A DNA stretch of 26,152 nt from a bacterium (GTDB lineage Bacteria; Bacteroidota; Bacteroidia; Bacteroidales; Bacteroidaceae). The DNA lies in contig SFXD01000025.1 in assembly GCA_004559785.1 (NCBI GenBank), positions 1-26,152 on the forward strand. The letters are read 5' to 3'. Below are positions 8,122-15,172 of this stretch, in pieces. The stretch's first letter is position 1; every line of letters begins with the position of its first letter. Position numbers and translations under genes: made by a program. The notes under the pieces are model-generated. The model ran no database searches and was not told where the DNA came from. It was given only the letters and a program-made list of their open reading frames with translations.

Positions 8122-9450
8122 ATGGCAAAAGTAATCAAGTTACGCAAAGGCCTGGACATTAATCTCAAGGGAAAAGCCCTGCTGGAGACAGCCAAGGTGG
8201 AATCCGGCGGTGAGTATGCGCTTGTTCCGGATGACTTCCATGGCATGAAACCCAAGGTGCTTGTAAAGGAGGGAGACTATGTCAGGGCAGGTGATGCCTT
8301 GTTTGCAGACAAGCAGCACCCTGAGGTAAAGATTGTGAGCCCGGTCAGTGGCAAGGTGTCGTTGGTGGAGCGTGGAGACCGCCGCAAGTTGCTGAGCATC
8401 CGCGTAGAGTCGGACGGCAAGCAGGAATGCAGGCAGTTTGACACTAAGGGCGATATTAAGTCCCTGCTCAAGGAAAGTGGATTGTTCGCCTTCTTCCGTC
8501 AGCGTCCCTATGATGTCGTCGCCAACCCAGACGATACGCCCAAGGGCATCTTCGTAAGTGCATTCAACAGCATGCCCCTCAGCCAGGACTTCGAGTATGT
8601 CCTGTCTGGTCAGGAGAAGGAGTTTCAGGCTGGAATCCAAGCCCTTGCCTCCATTGCCAAGGTTTACCTTGGTATCAGCAGCAAGCAGAAATCCCTTGCG
8701 CTAACCGGTGCCAAGGGCTGTGAGGTTACCGTATTCGACGGTCCTGCCCCTGCCGGTAACGTAGGTGTCCAGATCAACCACATCTCACCAATCAACAAGG
8801 GCGAGGTAGCATGGACGTTGGGAGCCGAGGAGGTAATCTTCGTAGGTCGTCTCGTCACTACGGGCAAGGTAGACTTCACCCGTACCATAGCGTTGGCAGG
8901 TAGCGAGGTAAAGTCTCCCAAGTACTATAGGATGACTTTGGGTCAGAAGTTGTCTTCCCTGCTTGAGGGCAAAATCTCTACTGATGGCGTACGCATCATC
9001 AACGGCAATGTCATGACGGGTCTCAAGACCACGGCGGACGGATTCCTCGCTGCACATGCAACGGAAGTCAACGTCATACCCGAAGGAGACCATGCCGACG
9101 AGATGCTGGGATGGATAATGCCACGTTTCAATATGTTCAGCACCAGTCGCAGCTATTTCTCATGGCTCCTTGGCAAGAACAGGGAATATGTGTTCGACGC
9201 ACGCATCAAGGGTGGCGAGAGACACATCATCATGAGTGGAGAGTACGACCGTGTGTTCCCCATGGACATCTATGCAGGCTACCTTGTCAAGGCCATCCTC
9301 ACAGGAGACATCGACAGGCAGGAGGCTTTGGGCATATACGAGGTGGCGCCAGAGGACTTCGCGATAGCGGAATTCGTGGACAGTTCCAAGCTCGAGTTGC
9401 AGAGAATAGTGCGTGAGGGTCTCGACATCCTTCGGAAGGAAAATGCATAA
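8122..9450 (+). CDS. nqrA: Na+-translocating NADH:quinone reductase subunit A
   Basis: This 442-residue cytoplasmic subunit has the usual NqrA length (about 447). It opens with MAKVIKLRKGLDINLKGKA, the typical N-terminus, followed by a barrel-sandwich region (VLVKEGDYVRAGDALF, IVSPVSGKV) as in RnfC/NqrA. An upstream in-frame ATG at 8083 lies inside the promoter -7 box, so the ATG at 8122 is the real start. It has no Shine-Dalgarno sequence. NqrA sits on the cytoplasmic face of the complex and contributes to the quinone site. It is the first gene of a six-gene operon in canonical order; nqrB begins 17 bases after its stop. Confidence 0.97.
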   Translation: MAKVIKLRKGLDINLKGKALLETAKVESGGEYALVPDDFHGMKPKVLVKEGDYVRAGDALFADKQHPEVKIVSPVSGKVSLVERGDRRKLLSIRVESDGKQECRQFDTKGDIKSLLKESGLFAFFRQRPYDVVANPDDTPKGIFVSAFNSMPLSQDFEYVLSGQEKEFQAGIQALASIAKVYLGISSKQKSLALTGAKGCEVTVFDGPAPAGNVGVQINHISPINKGEVAWTLGAEEVIFVGRLVTTGKVDFTRTIALAGSEVKSPKYYRMTLGQKLSSLLEGKISTDGVRIINGNVMTGLKTTADGFLAAHATEVNVIPEGDHADEMLGWIMPRFNMFSTSRSYFSWLLGKNREYVFDARIKGGERHIIMSGEYDRVFPMDIYAGYLVKAILTGDIDRQEALGIYEVAPEDFAIAEFVDSSKLELQRIVREGLDILRKENA

Positions 9451-9467
9451 TACATTATATAATATTT

Positions 9468-10643
9468 ATGAAAGCGTTAAGAAAACTTTTCGACAATATT
9501 CATCCCTACGTCGATGAAGGGGGCAAGTTCCATGCCTTCCGCTCGCTGGTAGATGGGTTTGAGACATTTGCTTTCGTACCCAACACCACATCTCGCGTGG
9601 GCAGCGTCAATATACATGACGCCATTGATAGCAAGCGAATCATGAGCTTTGTGGTCATCGCCTTGCTCCCCGCCTTGTTCTTTGGCATGTACAACGTGGG
9701 TTATCAGAACGCAGCGGCAGCCGGACAGCTTGGCAATGCCACGTTCTGGGGAATGTTCCTTTATGGAGCCTTGGCAGTACTGCCAAAGATAGTTGTCAGC
9801 TATGTTGTGGGACTCGGCATAGAGTTCGTTGTGGCTCAGTGGAAGGGAGAGGAGATACAGGAGGGATTCCTCGTGTCTGGTATCATCATTCCAATGATTA
9901 TCCCTGTTACCACGCCTCTGTGGATTCTTGCCATTGCCGTGGCTTTCAGCGTGATACTTGCCAAGGAGATATTCGGAGGCACGGGCATGAACGTCTTCAA
10001 TCCTGCATTGGTGACACGTGCATTCCTCTTCTTCAGCTATCCAAGTGCCATGACTGGCGACGCTACTGTGTGGGTATCTCAGGACACTATCCTTGGCACA
10101 GGCTACAAGGCTGCCGAGGCCTGTACGGCTGCCACGCCTCTTGGCTTGGCCTCGATGGAGGGCTTCTCTGGTTTCCAATCAGCCGACATTTGCAATGCCG
10201 TTACGGGTCTTATCCCCGGTTGCATTGGCGAGACCAGTGTGATAGCCATCGCAATAGGTGCTCTCATCTTGCTTTGGTCGGGCGTTGCAAGCTGGAAGAT
10301 CATGCTCAGCGTCTTCGTTGGCGGAGCCGCCACGGGCTACCTGATGCAGGTTTGCGGTCTTACCGAGATTCAGTGGTATGAGCAACTCGTTCTCGGAGGC
10401 TTTGCCTTTGGTGCGGTCTTCATGGCTACGGATCCGGTTACCAGTGCGCGAACAGAGTGCGGAAAGTATGTCTATGGACTTCTCATAGGATTCATAGCAG
10501 TCATGGTGCGTGTCCTCAACCCCGGCTATCCCGAGGGTATGATGCTTGCCATCCTGCTCCTGAACCTCTTCTCCAGTCTCATCGACTACTTCTTTGTTCA
10601 GAGTAATATCAACATGCGTGCAAAACGTGCTAAAATCAAATAA
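9468..10643 (+). CDS. nqrB: Na+-translocating NADH:quinone reductase subunit B
   Basis: This 391-residue membrane protein has about ten hydrophobic helices and the NqrB/RnfD signatures FGGTGMNVFNPALVTRAF (residues 169-186) and FMATDPVTSARTECGK (318-333). NqrB carries FMN covalently on a threonine and forms the Na+ channel and quinone site. The likely flavin threonine is Thr223 in TAATPLG, which replaces the usual SGAT-type motif. DAT at 198-200 is a less likely alternative. The N-terminal hydrophilic segment HPYVDEGGKFHAFRSLVDGFETFAF is normal for the subunit. Flavinylation would need ApbE, which is not encoded here. The start has no Shine-Dalgarno site. Confidence 0.97.
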   Translation: MKALRKLFDNIHPYVDEGGKFHAFRSLVDGFETFAFVPNTTSRVGSVNIHDAIDSKRIMSFVVIALLPALFFGMYNVGYQNAAAAGQLGNATFWGMFLYGALAVLPKIVVSYVVGLGIEFVVAQWKGEEIQEGFLVSGIIIPMIIPVTTPLWILAIAVAFSVILAKEIFGGTGMNVFNPALVTRAFLFFSYPSAMTGDATVWVSQDTILGTGYKAAEACTAATPLGLASMEGFSGFQSADICNAVTGLIPGCIGETSVIAIAIGALILLWSGVASWKIMLSVFVGGAATGYLMQVCGLTEIQWYEQLVLGGFAFGAVFMATDPVTSARTECGKYVYGLLIGFIAVMVRVLNPGYPEGMMLAILLLNLFSSLIDYFFVQSNINMRAKRAKIK

Positions 10644-10648
10644 CAGAT

Positions 10649-11488
10649 ATGGCAAGGAAATTCAAATGTAAGATATGCGGCCAGACCTTCGAGGCAGACT
10701 CCATGCCCGACAAGTGCCCCATCTGCTTTGCCGACTCTTCAAACATCGAAGAGGTCGTAGATAGCGCAGATGCTGGTAAGGTTGCCAAAAAGGGCATCGA
10801 CACCAATGGCAACGCCTATACCATCGTATATGCCGCAGTAATGGTAATCGTAGTGGCTTTCCTGCTTGCTTTCGTCAGCAGTTCGCTCAAGCCAATCCAG
10901 GATGCCAACGTCCTCAGGGACAACAAGAATCAGATTCTCACCTCCCTCAATATAGAGGGACTTGCAGGCGAGGACATCGACAACAGATACAATGAGGTAA
11001 TCACCGATACCCTTGAGGTTGCCGGTGGCAAGCCTGTACTCGTGGCAAGCCTTGACGGTGCCACCAAGTACGTATTCCCAGTTGCGGGACGAGGGCTGTG
11101 GGGTGGACTTGCAGGCTATATCTCCCTTGACGAGGATAAGACACATGTTTTTGGTACGTACTTCAGCCATGAGTCAGAGACGGCAGGTCTTGGAGCTCGT
11201 ATCAACGAAAGGTGGTTCCAGCAGCAATTCTGTGGCAGGCCCATCTTCGACAACGAGGGCAACATTGTCCTAACCGTTACGAAGGCCGGGGATGCAAAGG
11301 CAGAAACCGAAGTCAATGGAATAACTGGTGCCACCCTGACCAGCAAGGGCGTAGCTGCCATGGTCAATGGAGGGCTCAATGAATACAAGGACTTCATAGC
11401 TGTCATGCCATGTGGCATGAGTGAAAGCCAGGCTCCCGAGGAAGGACAGGAAGAGGAGAGTGATACTACAAATGTTGAACTTAATTGA
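10649..11488 (+). CDS. nqrC: Na+-translocating NADH:quinone reductase subunit C with an N-terminal rubredoxin-like domain
   Basis: The 279-residue protein has two parts. Residues 1-35 form a rubredoxin-like knuckle with Cys7-x2-Cys10 and Cys23-x2-Cys26 (KCKICGQTF, DKCPICFADS), like the short iron knuckle at the end of rubrerythrin. Residues 51-279 are ordinary NqrC: a membrane helix at about 57-77, then a periplasmic FMN-binding domain with TGATLTSKGV, where Thr229 is the expected covalent FMN site. The tail after residue 256 is acidic and low in complexity. The N-terminal extension is in frame, starts five bases after the nqrB stop, and no other methionine starts NqrC before the helix, so the fusion looks real. 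The knuckle would face the cytoplasm, the side where NADH electrons enter. Its role is unknown; most NqrC proteins I know of lack it. Confidence 0.95.
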   Translation: MARKFKCKICGQTFEADSMPDKCPICFADSSNIEEVVDSADAGKVAKKGIDTNGNAYTIVYAAVMVIVVAFLLAFVSSSLKPIQDANVLRDNKNQILTSLNIEGLAGEDIDNRYNEVITDTLEVAGGKPVLVASLDGATKYVFPVAGRGLWGGLAGYISLDEDKTHVFGTYFSHESETAGLGARINERWFQQQFCGRPIFDNEGNIVLTVTKAGDAKAETEVNGITGATLTSKGVAAMVNGGLNEYKDFIAVMPCGMSESQAPEEGQEEESDTTNVELN

Positions 11489-11491
11489 ATG

Positions 11492-11497
11492 AGGAGG
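11492..11497 (+). promoter_or_regulatory. Perfect Shine-Dalgarno site of nqrD
   Basis: AGGAGG lies seven bases before the nqrD ATG at 11505. Such full sites are uncommon in Bacteroidetes, and the three upstream nqr genes lack them. Confidence 0.8.
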
Positions 11498-11504
11498 ATA
11501 GGAT

Positions 11505-12137
11505 ATGAGTAAATTATTTTCAGACGAGAATAAGGCTGCATTCTCGAATCCCATTAACCTGAACAACCCCGTCACCGTGCAGGTGCTCGGTATATGTTCT
11601 GCCCTTGCCGTGACGAGCCAGTTGGCTCCGGCAGTGGTCATGGGACTCTCGGTGACAGTCATCACGGCATTCTCCAATGTCATCATCTCTCTCTTGCGCA
11701 AGACCATCCCCAACCGCATACGTATCATCGTACAGTTGGTGGTAGTTGCCGCTCTCGTTACCATTGTAAGCCAGATTCTGAAGGCTTTCGTATATGATGT
11801 CAGCGTTCAGTTGTCCGTATATGTAGGACTCATCATCACCAACTGCATCCTGATGGGTCGTCTTGAGGCATTTGCCATGCAGAACAGCCCATGGCCTTCA
11901 TTCCTTGATGGTGTGGGCAACGGACTTGGATATGCCCTGATACTCGTCATCGTTGGTTTCTTCCGTGAGCTCTTTGGCTTTGGCACGCTTTTCGGCTTCC
12001 AGGTCATTCCTTCCTCATGGTATGTTGAGAACGGTGGATGGTACATGAACAACGGCATGATGGTAATGCCAGCCATGAGTCTTATAATCGTAGGTTGTGT
12101 AATCTGGGCTCATCGCTCAATAAACAAGGAGGCATAG
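11505..12137 (+). CDS. nqrD: Na+-translocating NADH:quinone reductase subunit D
   Basis: This 210-residue integral membrane protein has six hydrophobic helices and the paired half-helix motifs LGICSALAVTSQL and ITNCILMGRLEAFA. Cys31 and Cys114 correspond to the cysteines that, with two in NqrE, hold the intramembrane iron-sulfur centre of Na+-NQR. Length and sequence are normal for the family. It starts 16 bases after nqrC behind a perfect AGGAGG, and its last codons (AAG GAG GCA) form the ribosome site of nqrE. Confidence 0.97.
   Translation: MSKLFSDENKAAFSNPINLNNPVTVQVLGICSALAVTSQLAPAVVMGLSVTVITAFSNVIISLLRKTIPNRIRIIVQLVVVAALVTIVSQILKAFVYDVSVQLSVYVGLIITNCILMGRLEAFAMQNSPWPSFLDGVGNGLGYALILVIVGFFRELFGFGTLFGFQVIPSSWYVENGGWYMNNGMMVMPAMSLIIVGCVIWAHRSINKEA
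12127..12132 (+). promoter_or_regulatory. Shine-Dalgarno site of nqrE inside the end of nqrD
   Basis: AGGAGG is made by the Lys-Glu codons and neighbours at the end of nqrD and sits six bases before the nqrE ATG at 12139. The nqrD stop is at 12135-12137, one base before that ATG. The layout suggests translational coupling of the two partner subunits. Confidence 0.8.
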
Positions 12138-12138
12138 T

Positions 12139-12765
12139 ATGGAACATATCATTTCGCTTTTTGTCCGCTCGATATTCGTGGACAATATGATTTTTGCGTT
12201 CTTCCTGGGCATGTGCTCGTATCTGGCAGTTTCCAAGAACGTCAAGACGGCCCTCGGACTGGGTGTGGCAGTTACTTTCGTACTCTTGGTGACGGTTCCT
12301 GTCGACTATCTCCTGCAGACCAAGGTGCTCGGGCCAGATTGCCTCGTGGAGGGCGTAGACCTCAGTTTCCTCGCCTTCATTCTCTTCATTGCAGTCATTG
12401 CCGGCATAGTACAGCTCGTAGAGATGATAGTAGAGCGTTTCAGCCCTTCTCTCTATGCCTCGCTTGGTATCTTCCTGCCCCTTATTGCAGTCAACTGTGC
12501 CATCATGGGTGCTTCCCTCTTCATGCAGCAGCGCATAGGCATGGAGCCACAGAACGCCCAGTACATTGGTGGCGTGGCTGATGCCGTTGCCTACGCATTG
12601 GGCAGTGGCATTGGATGGCTTCTTGCCATCGTTGGCTTGGCTGCCATTCGCGAGAAGATGGCTTACACGGACGTTCCCAAGCCCTTGCAGGGACTTGGCA
12701 TAACGTTCATTACGGTAGGTCTCATGGCAATGGCATTTATGTGCTTCTCAGGTCTTAACATTTAA
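12139..12765 (+). CDS. nqrE: Na+-translocating NADH:quinone reductase subunit E
   Basis: This 208-residue membrane subunit is homologous to NqrD and inserted in the opposite orientation. It has LGMCSYLAVSKNVKTALGLG with Cys26 and LIAVNCAIMGASLF with Cys120, the two cysteines expected to complete the iron-sulfur site shared with NqrD. Six hydrophobic helices and total length are typical. One base separates it from nqrD, so the pair is very likely translated together. The nearby nqrF gene begins 21 bases after its stop. Confidence 0.97.
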   Translation: MEHIISLFVRSIFVDNMIFAFFLGMCSYLAVSKNVKTALGLGVAVTFVLLVTVPVDYLLQTKVLGPDCLVEGVDLSFLAFILFIAVIAGIVQLVEMIVERFSPSLYASLGIFLPLIAVNCAIMGASLFMQQRIGMEPQNAQYIGGVADAVAYALGSGIGWLLAIVGLAAIREKMAYTDVPKPLQGLGITFITVGLMAMAFMCFSGLNI

Positions 12766-12772
12766 TATAGGT

Positions 12773-12778
12773 AGGAGG
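12773..12778 (+). promoter_or_regulatory. Perfect Shine-Dalgarno site of nqrF
   Basis: AGGAGG lies eight bases before the nqrF ATG at 12787, in the short spacer after nqrE. Confidence 0.8.
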
Positions 12779-12786
12779 AATTAACA

Positions 12787-14061
12787 ATGGATTTGAATCT
12801 TATTTTGGCAAGCATTGGAGTATTCCTGGTTGTTATCATAGCCTTGGTAATCATCCTGCTTGTAGCAAAGACTTATTTGTCACCAAGTGGCAATGTGAAC
12901 ATCACCATCAATGGTAAGGAGAAAATCTCTGTCGGACAGGGAGGCTCTTTGCTCAGTACGCTTGCACAGGAAGGGGTATTCCTTCCAAGTGCCTGTGGCG
13001 GAAAGGGTTCTTGTGGACAATGCAAGCTCCAGGTCGTTGAAGGTGGTGGAGAGATACTTGATTCCGAGAAGGGTCACTTTACACGCAAGCAAGTCAAGGA
13101 CAATTGGCGTCTCGGATGCCAGTGCAAGGTAAAGGGCGATCTCAGCATCAAGGTTGACGATTCCGTTATGGGTGTCAAGGAATGGGAGTGTACCGTTATC
13201 GGCAACAAGAACGTCGCTACGTTTATCAAGGAGTACAAGGTTGCCTTGCCTCCCGGCGAGCACATGGACTTCGAGCCAGGTTCTTACGCTCAGATCAAGA
13301 TACCTGCATTCCAGATGGATTATGACAAGGACATCGACAAGGCTCTCATAGGCGATACATATCTGCCGGCATGGGAGAAGTTCGGACTGTTTGGACTCAA
13401 GTGCGTGAACGATACTCCCACCATCCGTGCATACTCCATGGCGAACTATCCAGACGAGGGAGACATCATCACCCTGAACGTACGTATCGCAACGCCTCCG
13501 TTCAAGCCAAAGGATCAGGGACCTGGCTTCATGGATGTAAACCCCGGTATTGCCAGTTCGTATATCTTCAGCCTCAAGCCAGGCGACAAGGTCATCATGA
13601 GCGGTCCTTACGGAGAGTTCCGTCCTGTATACGACTCTGGTCGTGAGATGATTTGGGTTGGTGGTGGAGCCGGTATGGCACCATTACGCGCGCAAATCAT
13701 GCACATGCTCAAGACACGCAACTGCCGCGACCGTGAGATGCACTACTTCTATGGAGCACGTGCATTGGAAGAGATACCTTTCCTCGATGACTTCCTTGGA
13801 TTGGAGAAGGAGTTCCCCAACTTCCACTTCCATCTCGCCCTCGACCGTCCCGATCCAAAGGCAGATGCAGCAGGCGTGAAGTATACTCCCGGCTTCGTTG
13901 CCCCAGTCATGGGAGACACATACCTCAAGCAGCATGAGAGTCCTGAGGATTGCGAGTACTATCTCTGCGGACCTCCAATGATGGCGAAGACCGTGCTTGA
14001 CCTCCTGCATAGTCTCGGCGTAGAGGATGACATGATTCGTTTCGACAACTTCGGAGGATGA
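12787..14061 (+). CDS. nqrF: Na+-translocating NADH:quinone reductase subunit F (NADH dehydrogenase, 2Fe-2S and FAD)
   Basis: The 424-residue protein is the electron entry point of the complex: it oxidises NADH through FAD and passes electrons to a 2Fe-2S cluster. One N-terminal helix (residues 5-27) anchors it. The ferredoxin domain has Cys70, Cys76, Cys79 (SACGGKGSCGQC) and Cys111 (LGCQC). The FAD motif RAYSMANYP follows near residue 214, then the NADH motif GGGAGMAPLR near 293, YYLCGPPMM and the C-terminal FDNFGG. All key residues are present and the length is slightly above the usual 407. It closes the operon, with a strong hairpin 26 bases downstream. Confidence 0.97.
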   Translation: MDLNLILASIGVFLVVIIALVIILLVAKTYLSPSGNVNITINGKEKISVGQGGSLLSTLAQEGVFLPSACGGKGSCGQCKLQVVEGGGEILDSEKGHFTRKQVKDNWRLGCQCKVKGDLSIKVDDSVMGVKEWECTVIGNKNVATFIKEYKVALPPGEHMDFEPGSYAQIKIPAFQMDYDKDIDKALIGDTYLPAWEKFGLFGLKCVNDTPTIRAYSMANYPDEGDIITLNVRIATPPFKPKDQGPGFMDVNPGIASSYIFSLKPGDKVIMSGPYGEFRPVYDSGREMIWVGGGAGMAPLRAQIMHMLKTRNCRDREMHYFYGARALEEIPFLDDFLGLEKEFPNFHFHLALDRPDPKADAAGVKYTPGFVAPVMGDTYLKQHESPEDCEYYLCGPPMMAKTVLDLLHSLGVEDDMIRFDNFGG

Positions 14062-14086
14062 TTATCCTCACGACAACAATTCATGA

Positions 14087-14121
14087 TGGGGCACATATAC
14101 ACGTTGGTGTTATGTGCCCCA
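14087..14121 (+). terminator. Strong hairpin after the nqr operon
   Basis: Arms TGGGGCACATA (14087-14097) and TATGTGCCCCA (14111-14121) pair over 11 bases. After one bulged base, ACAC/GTGT adds four more pairs, closed by a GTTG loop. No U-tract follows, so it is either a non-canonical terminator or a 3'-end stabiliser of nqr mRNA. There is no other plausible operon end before the next gene. Confidence 0.6.
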
Positions 14122-14230
14122 ATGTATGTACGCTCGGTTGTAGCTTGGCTAAGCAATAGTAAAACCGATTCATATAACACCCTATAACAACCCTTGATTA
14201 ATTAAACGTGAGTTCGATGAATTTTGCTTA

Positions 14231-14307
14231 AGGCAAGACTTTATGAATAAGGCAAGACTTTATGAATGAGGCAAGACTTGTATGAACGAGGCAGGACTTT
14301 ATGATGC
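14231..14307 (+). repeat. Four tandem copies of a 19-base unit
   Basis: The unit AGGCAAGACTTTATGAATA begins at 14231, 14250, 14269 and 14289. The second copy differs at the last base, the third gains one base, and the fourth carries a G for A and diverges at its end. Each copy contains ATG. The array is in the 442-base spacer between nqrF and the HD gene, and its 19/20-base period breaks any reading frame, so it is not coding. The spacer otherwise holds the hairpin at 14087 and the 23-base array at 14341. Confidence 0.85.
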
Positions 14308-14340
14308 GCTGGCAATGTATGTTGACTTCATCGGTGATAA

Positions 14341-14409
14341 GGTTAATAACCTTAACGCCGAAAGATTAATAACCTTACAGCCGAAAGGTTATTTACCTTA
14401 TCGGGAACG
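14341..14409 (+). repeat. Three tandem copies of a 23-base unit
   Basis: Copies start at 14341, 14364 and 14387. The first two (GGTTAATAACCTTAACGCC- and GATTAATAACCTTACAGCC-, both ending GAAA) differ at three positions, and the third is more worn. Across the first copy the sequence AAGGTTA-A-TAACCTT is a near-perfect palindrome (14339-14353). The period is not a multiple of three, which argues against the open frame that runs through it from 14282. The array ends 95 bases before the HD gene. Confidence 0.8.
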
Positions 14410-14503
14410 AATATATATTGCTATTGTCATTGATATATTTCCTTGCTTCTTTAAAGTTGATTATTATTCGTCGAGCAGACACCATTTATCTCATTGGAAA
14501 ACG

Positions 14504-15049
14504 ATGAAGGCAATTAACCCATTGGAACTGATTCACCGCTATTATAGTGGCAACCCGGATCTGGAAAAACTGCTCGTAACGCACAGCAAGGCTGTGGCGG
14601 ACAGAGCATTGGCAATAGCAGACAGGCACCCTGAGTTTGGAGTTGACAGGGATTTCCTCTACGAGGCAGCCATGCTGCATGACATTGGAATACTATACGT
14701 GGATGCCCCTGGCATACATTGCCATGGTACCCACCCTTACATCCAGCATGGCATTCTCGGTGCAGCCCTGCTACGGCAGGAGGGATTGGAAGACCATGCG
14801 AGGGTGGCAGAGAGGCACACAGGCACAGGACTTACGGCGGCTGAGATTCAGAGGCAAGGCCTCCCACTGCCCGTTGCCGACTACACACCTAAGACCACGG
14901 CTGAGAAGATGATATGCTATGCGGACAAATTCTACTCCAAGTCCCGCCCCAACGAAGAGAAATCCTACGAGCAGGCTGCCCGAAGCCTTGCCAAGTTCGG
15001 TATTGACGGAGTGCAGGTATTCGAGCAATGGAGACAGACGTTTGGATAG
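14504..15049 (+). CDS. HD-domain phosphohydrolase (HDIG type)
   Basis: The 181-residue soluble protein carries the metal ligands of an HD domain: His27 (THSKAV), His59-Asp60 in MLHDIGIL, His82 (IQHG), His105 in ERHTG and Asp141 in YADKFYSK. Members hydrolyse phosphomonoesters or phosphodiesters of nucleotides; the exact substrate cannot be read from the sequence. An open frame extends back to 14282, but it crosses both tandem-repeat arrays with periods that do not preserve frame and gives no recognisable protein. I therefore start at the ATG at 14504 (MKAINPLELI). It stands alone between the nqr operon and lptD. Confidence 0.85.
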   Translation: MKAINPLELIHRYYSGNPDLEKLLVTHSKAVADRALAIADRHPEFGVDRDFLYEAAMLHDIGILYVDAPGIHCHGTHPYIQHGILGAALLRQEGLEDHARVAERHTGTGLTAAEIQRQGLPLPVADYTPKTTAEKMICYADKFYSKSRPNEEKSYEQAARSLAKFGIDGVQVFEQWRQTFG

Positions 15050-15139
15050 AGAGTGCCGTACACGTGCCATTTATCACTACAATTTCATCAAATTGTCAGA
15101 AATATGAGGCTTACCGATGGTACTCTCGCCATAATTTCG

Positions 15140-15147
15140 TAACTTTG
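15140..15147 (+). promoter_or_regulatory. Promoter -7 box for lptD
   Basis: TAACTTTG matches TAnnTTTG and is followed by C. The -33 region is not convincing. Transcription would start near 15154, about 19 bases before the TTG start of the lptD homologue. Confidence 0.55.
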
Positions 15148-15172
15148 CAAGCCGTTACGGTCTTTTGGAGTT

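Noticed and set aside
9477..10178. Antisense frame of 233 codons opposite nqrB
   Set aside because: It lies wholly within a well-identified nqrB and its sequence shows no recognisable domain.
14231..14409. Possible CRISPR array
   Set aside because: Copies are contiguous with no unique spacers, units are 19 and 23 bases, and no cas gene is near.
14282..14503. Upstream extension of the HD-domain reading frame
   Set aside because: It runs through 19- and 23-base tandem repeats whose periods do not keep frame, and HD proteins of this type start near MKAINPLEL.
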